Shown here piece by piece: positions 63,492 to 64,000 of a DNA stretch of 64,000 nucleotides (position 1 is the first letter of the stretch; every line of letters starts with the position of its first letter). The position numbers and the translations under genes are program-made. Source of the stretch: Pseudoalteromonas sp049257235 (GTDB lineage Bacteria; Pseudomonadota; Gammaproteobacteria; Enterobacterales; Alteromonadaceae); NCBI RefSeq assembly GCF_049257235.1, contig NZ_JBMMUF010000007.1, positions 62,001-126,000 of the forward strand, in the 5' to 3' direction. A model generated the notes under the pieces. It saw only the letters and a list, made by a program, of their open reading frames with translations, did not search any database and was not told where the DNA came from.

Positions 63492-64000
63492 TTAGCTGCG
63501 CTTGCGACGAAGAAGTGCAAGTGGGCTAAGAAGAAGTAGCCAAGCTAGTGAACCGGCACTTTCTTTCTTCTCTACTGGCGCTTCAGGTTCAACAACCACT
63601 GGCGCCTCTTCACCGTCAGAGATAACTGTTAGTGTGAAGGTAGTTGACTGAGCATCCGAAGGATTCTCGATGTCTGCTACTTTAACAGTTACTTCAATGT
63701 CACCGTAGAAGTATTGCTCTGGCGTGATAGTCACAGTGTCACCGTCAACTTCAGCAGTCATGTTGTCACCTGATACGATAACTTCATTTGCTGAGTTCAT
63801 TTCATCGATGTAAGAAACGTCGAATGAAATTGGTGTGTTCTCGTCAGTTTCCATATCATCTAACTCAACAACAGTGATGTTGCTAGGAACAGTTAGAGTA
63901 TGAGACTTAACCATTGACTCCATGCCATCTACATCGATGTTTGCATTGAACTCCATGGTGCGACCTGCAGATGATGCAGTGATGTCAGCCCAAGCAGTTA
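63492..64000 (-). CDS. GlyGly-CTERM surface protein, C-terminal part (5' end outside window)
   Basis: The reading frame stays open to the right edge without a start, so only the last 169 codons are here. The ATG at 63956 is internal. Visible parts: a cadherin/Ig-like repeat (NITVVELDDMETDENTPISFDVSY ... YFYGDIEVTVKVADIENPS) and an acidic/Val/Pro linker. The tail ESAGSLAWLLLLSPLALLRRKRS is a GlyGly-CTERM-like sorting signal. Like the M36 protease it is probably secreted by type II secretion and processed by rhombosortase. Role unknown. Confidence 0.75.
   Translation of the reverse strand, partial: TAWADITASSAGRTMEFNANIDVDGMESMVKSHTLTVPSNITVVELDDMETDENTPISFDVSYIDEMNSANEVIVSGDNMTAEVDGDTVTITPEQYFYGDIEVTVKVADIENPSDAQSTTFTLTVISDGEEAPVVVEPEAPVEKKESAGSLAWLLLLSPLALLRRKRS

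Overview
The window looks like chromosomal DNA from a marine gammaproteobacterium of the Alteromonadales, most likely Pseudoalteromonas or a close relative. This is inferred from the gene set: a Pel exopolysaccharide gene, several cyclic-di-GMP enzymes, GlyGly-CTERM exported proteins, a secreted M36 protease, sulfatases, an octaheme cytochrome and a thermostable-hemolysin gene cluster. No rRNA, tRNA or CRISPR array was seen. One 100-N scaffold gap lies at 31528-31627.

Layout. 0-6.5 kb: the end of a pel operon (pelG) meets a GH114 glycosidase lipoprotein head-on, followed by glutaminase, a RimK-like ATP-grasp ligase and a GGDEF/EAL protein. 6.8-18.4 kb: a small unknown gene, a 270-bp MITE-like palindrome, a large NERD-domain membrane protein, an RcnB-like protein, a multi-PAS diguanylate cyclase, an HDAC-like deacetylase, ferredoxin-NADP reductase, a TPR protein, two tandem spondin-domain proteins and a solitary ExbD. 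18.6-21.9 kb: a small unknown gene, a SOUL lipoprotein, a periplasmic binding protein, an IS3 relic and two membrane proteins.

22.0-32.6 kb is an accessory island. A REP-associated-type (Y1) transposase unit with short inverted ends is followed by a membrane protein gene, an internally deleted copy of the same unit, and a second membrane protein gene. The start codon of that second gene overlaps the stop codon of a giant secreted SpvB/Rhs (YD-repeat) protein. I read this as a polymorphic toxin whose C-terminal tip I do not recognise, with a coupled membrane immunity protein and a displaced second immunity-like gene. Another relic of the transposon's left end lies beyond the toxin start.

32.6-37.7 kb: nucleoside salvage (deoB-deoD, divergent udk-nupC) with palindromic operator candidates between the divergent genes, then a second periplasmic binding protein.

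37.8-45.7 kb is one tightly packed ten-gene minus-strand operon: thermostable-hemolysin-family protein, AMP-forming ligase, heme-oxygenase-like iron enzyme, SDR, TPR protein, QseB/PmrA-type two-component system, cupredoxin, membrane protein and a probable envelope protein. Three perfect 11-bp-spaced CTTAAG boxes precede it and suggest autoregulation. The enzyme set suggests synthesis of an unidentified fatty-acid-derived product.

45.9-64 kb: a HEAT-repeat lipoprotein, the M36 metalloprotease, an outer-membrane barrel protein, the octaheme-TPR cytochrome with an ICMT-like methyltransferase, two arylsulfatases, a thiopurine methyltransferase-like enzyme, ACP phosphodiesterase, a cold-shock protein, a CDGSH-glutamate synthase fusion, a D-Ala-D-Ala dipeptidase and, running off the right edge, a second GlyGly-CTERM protein.
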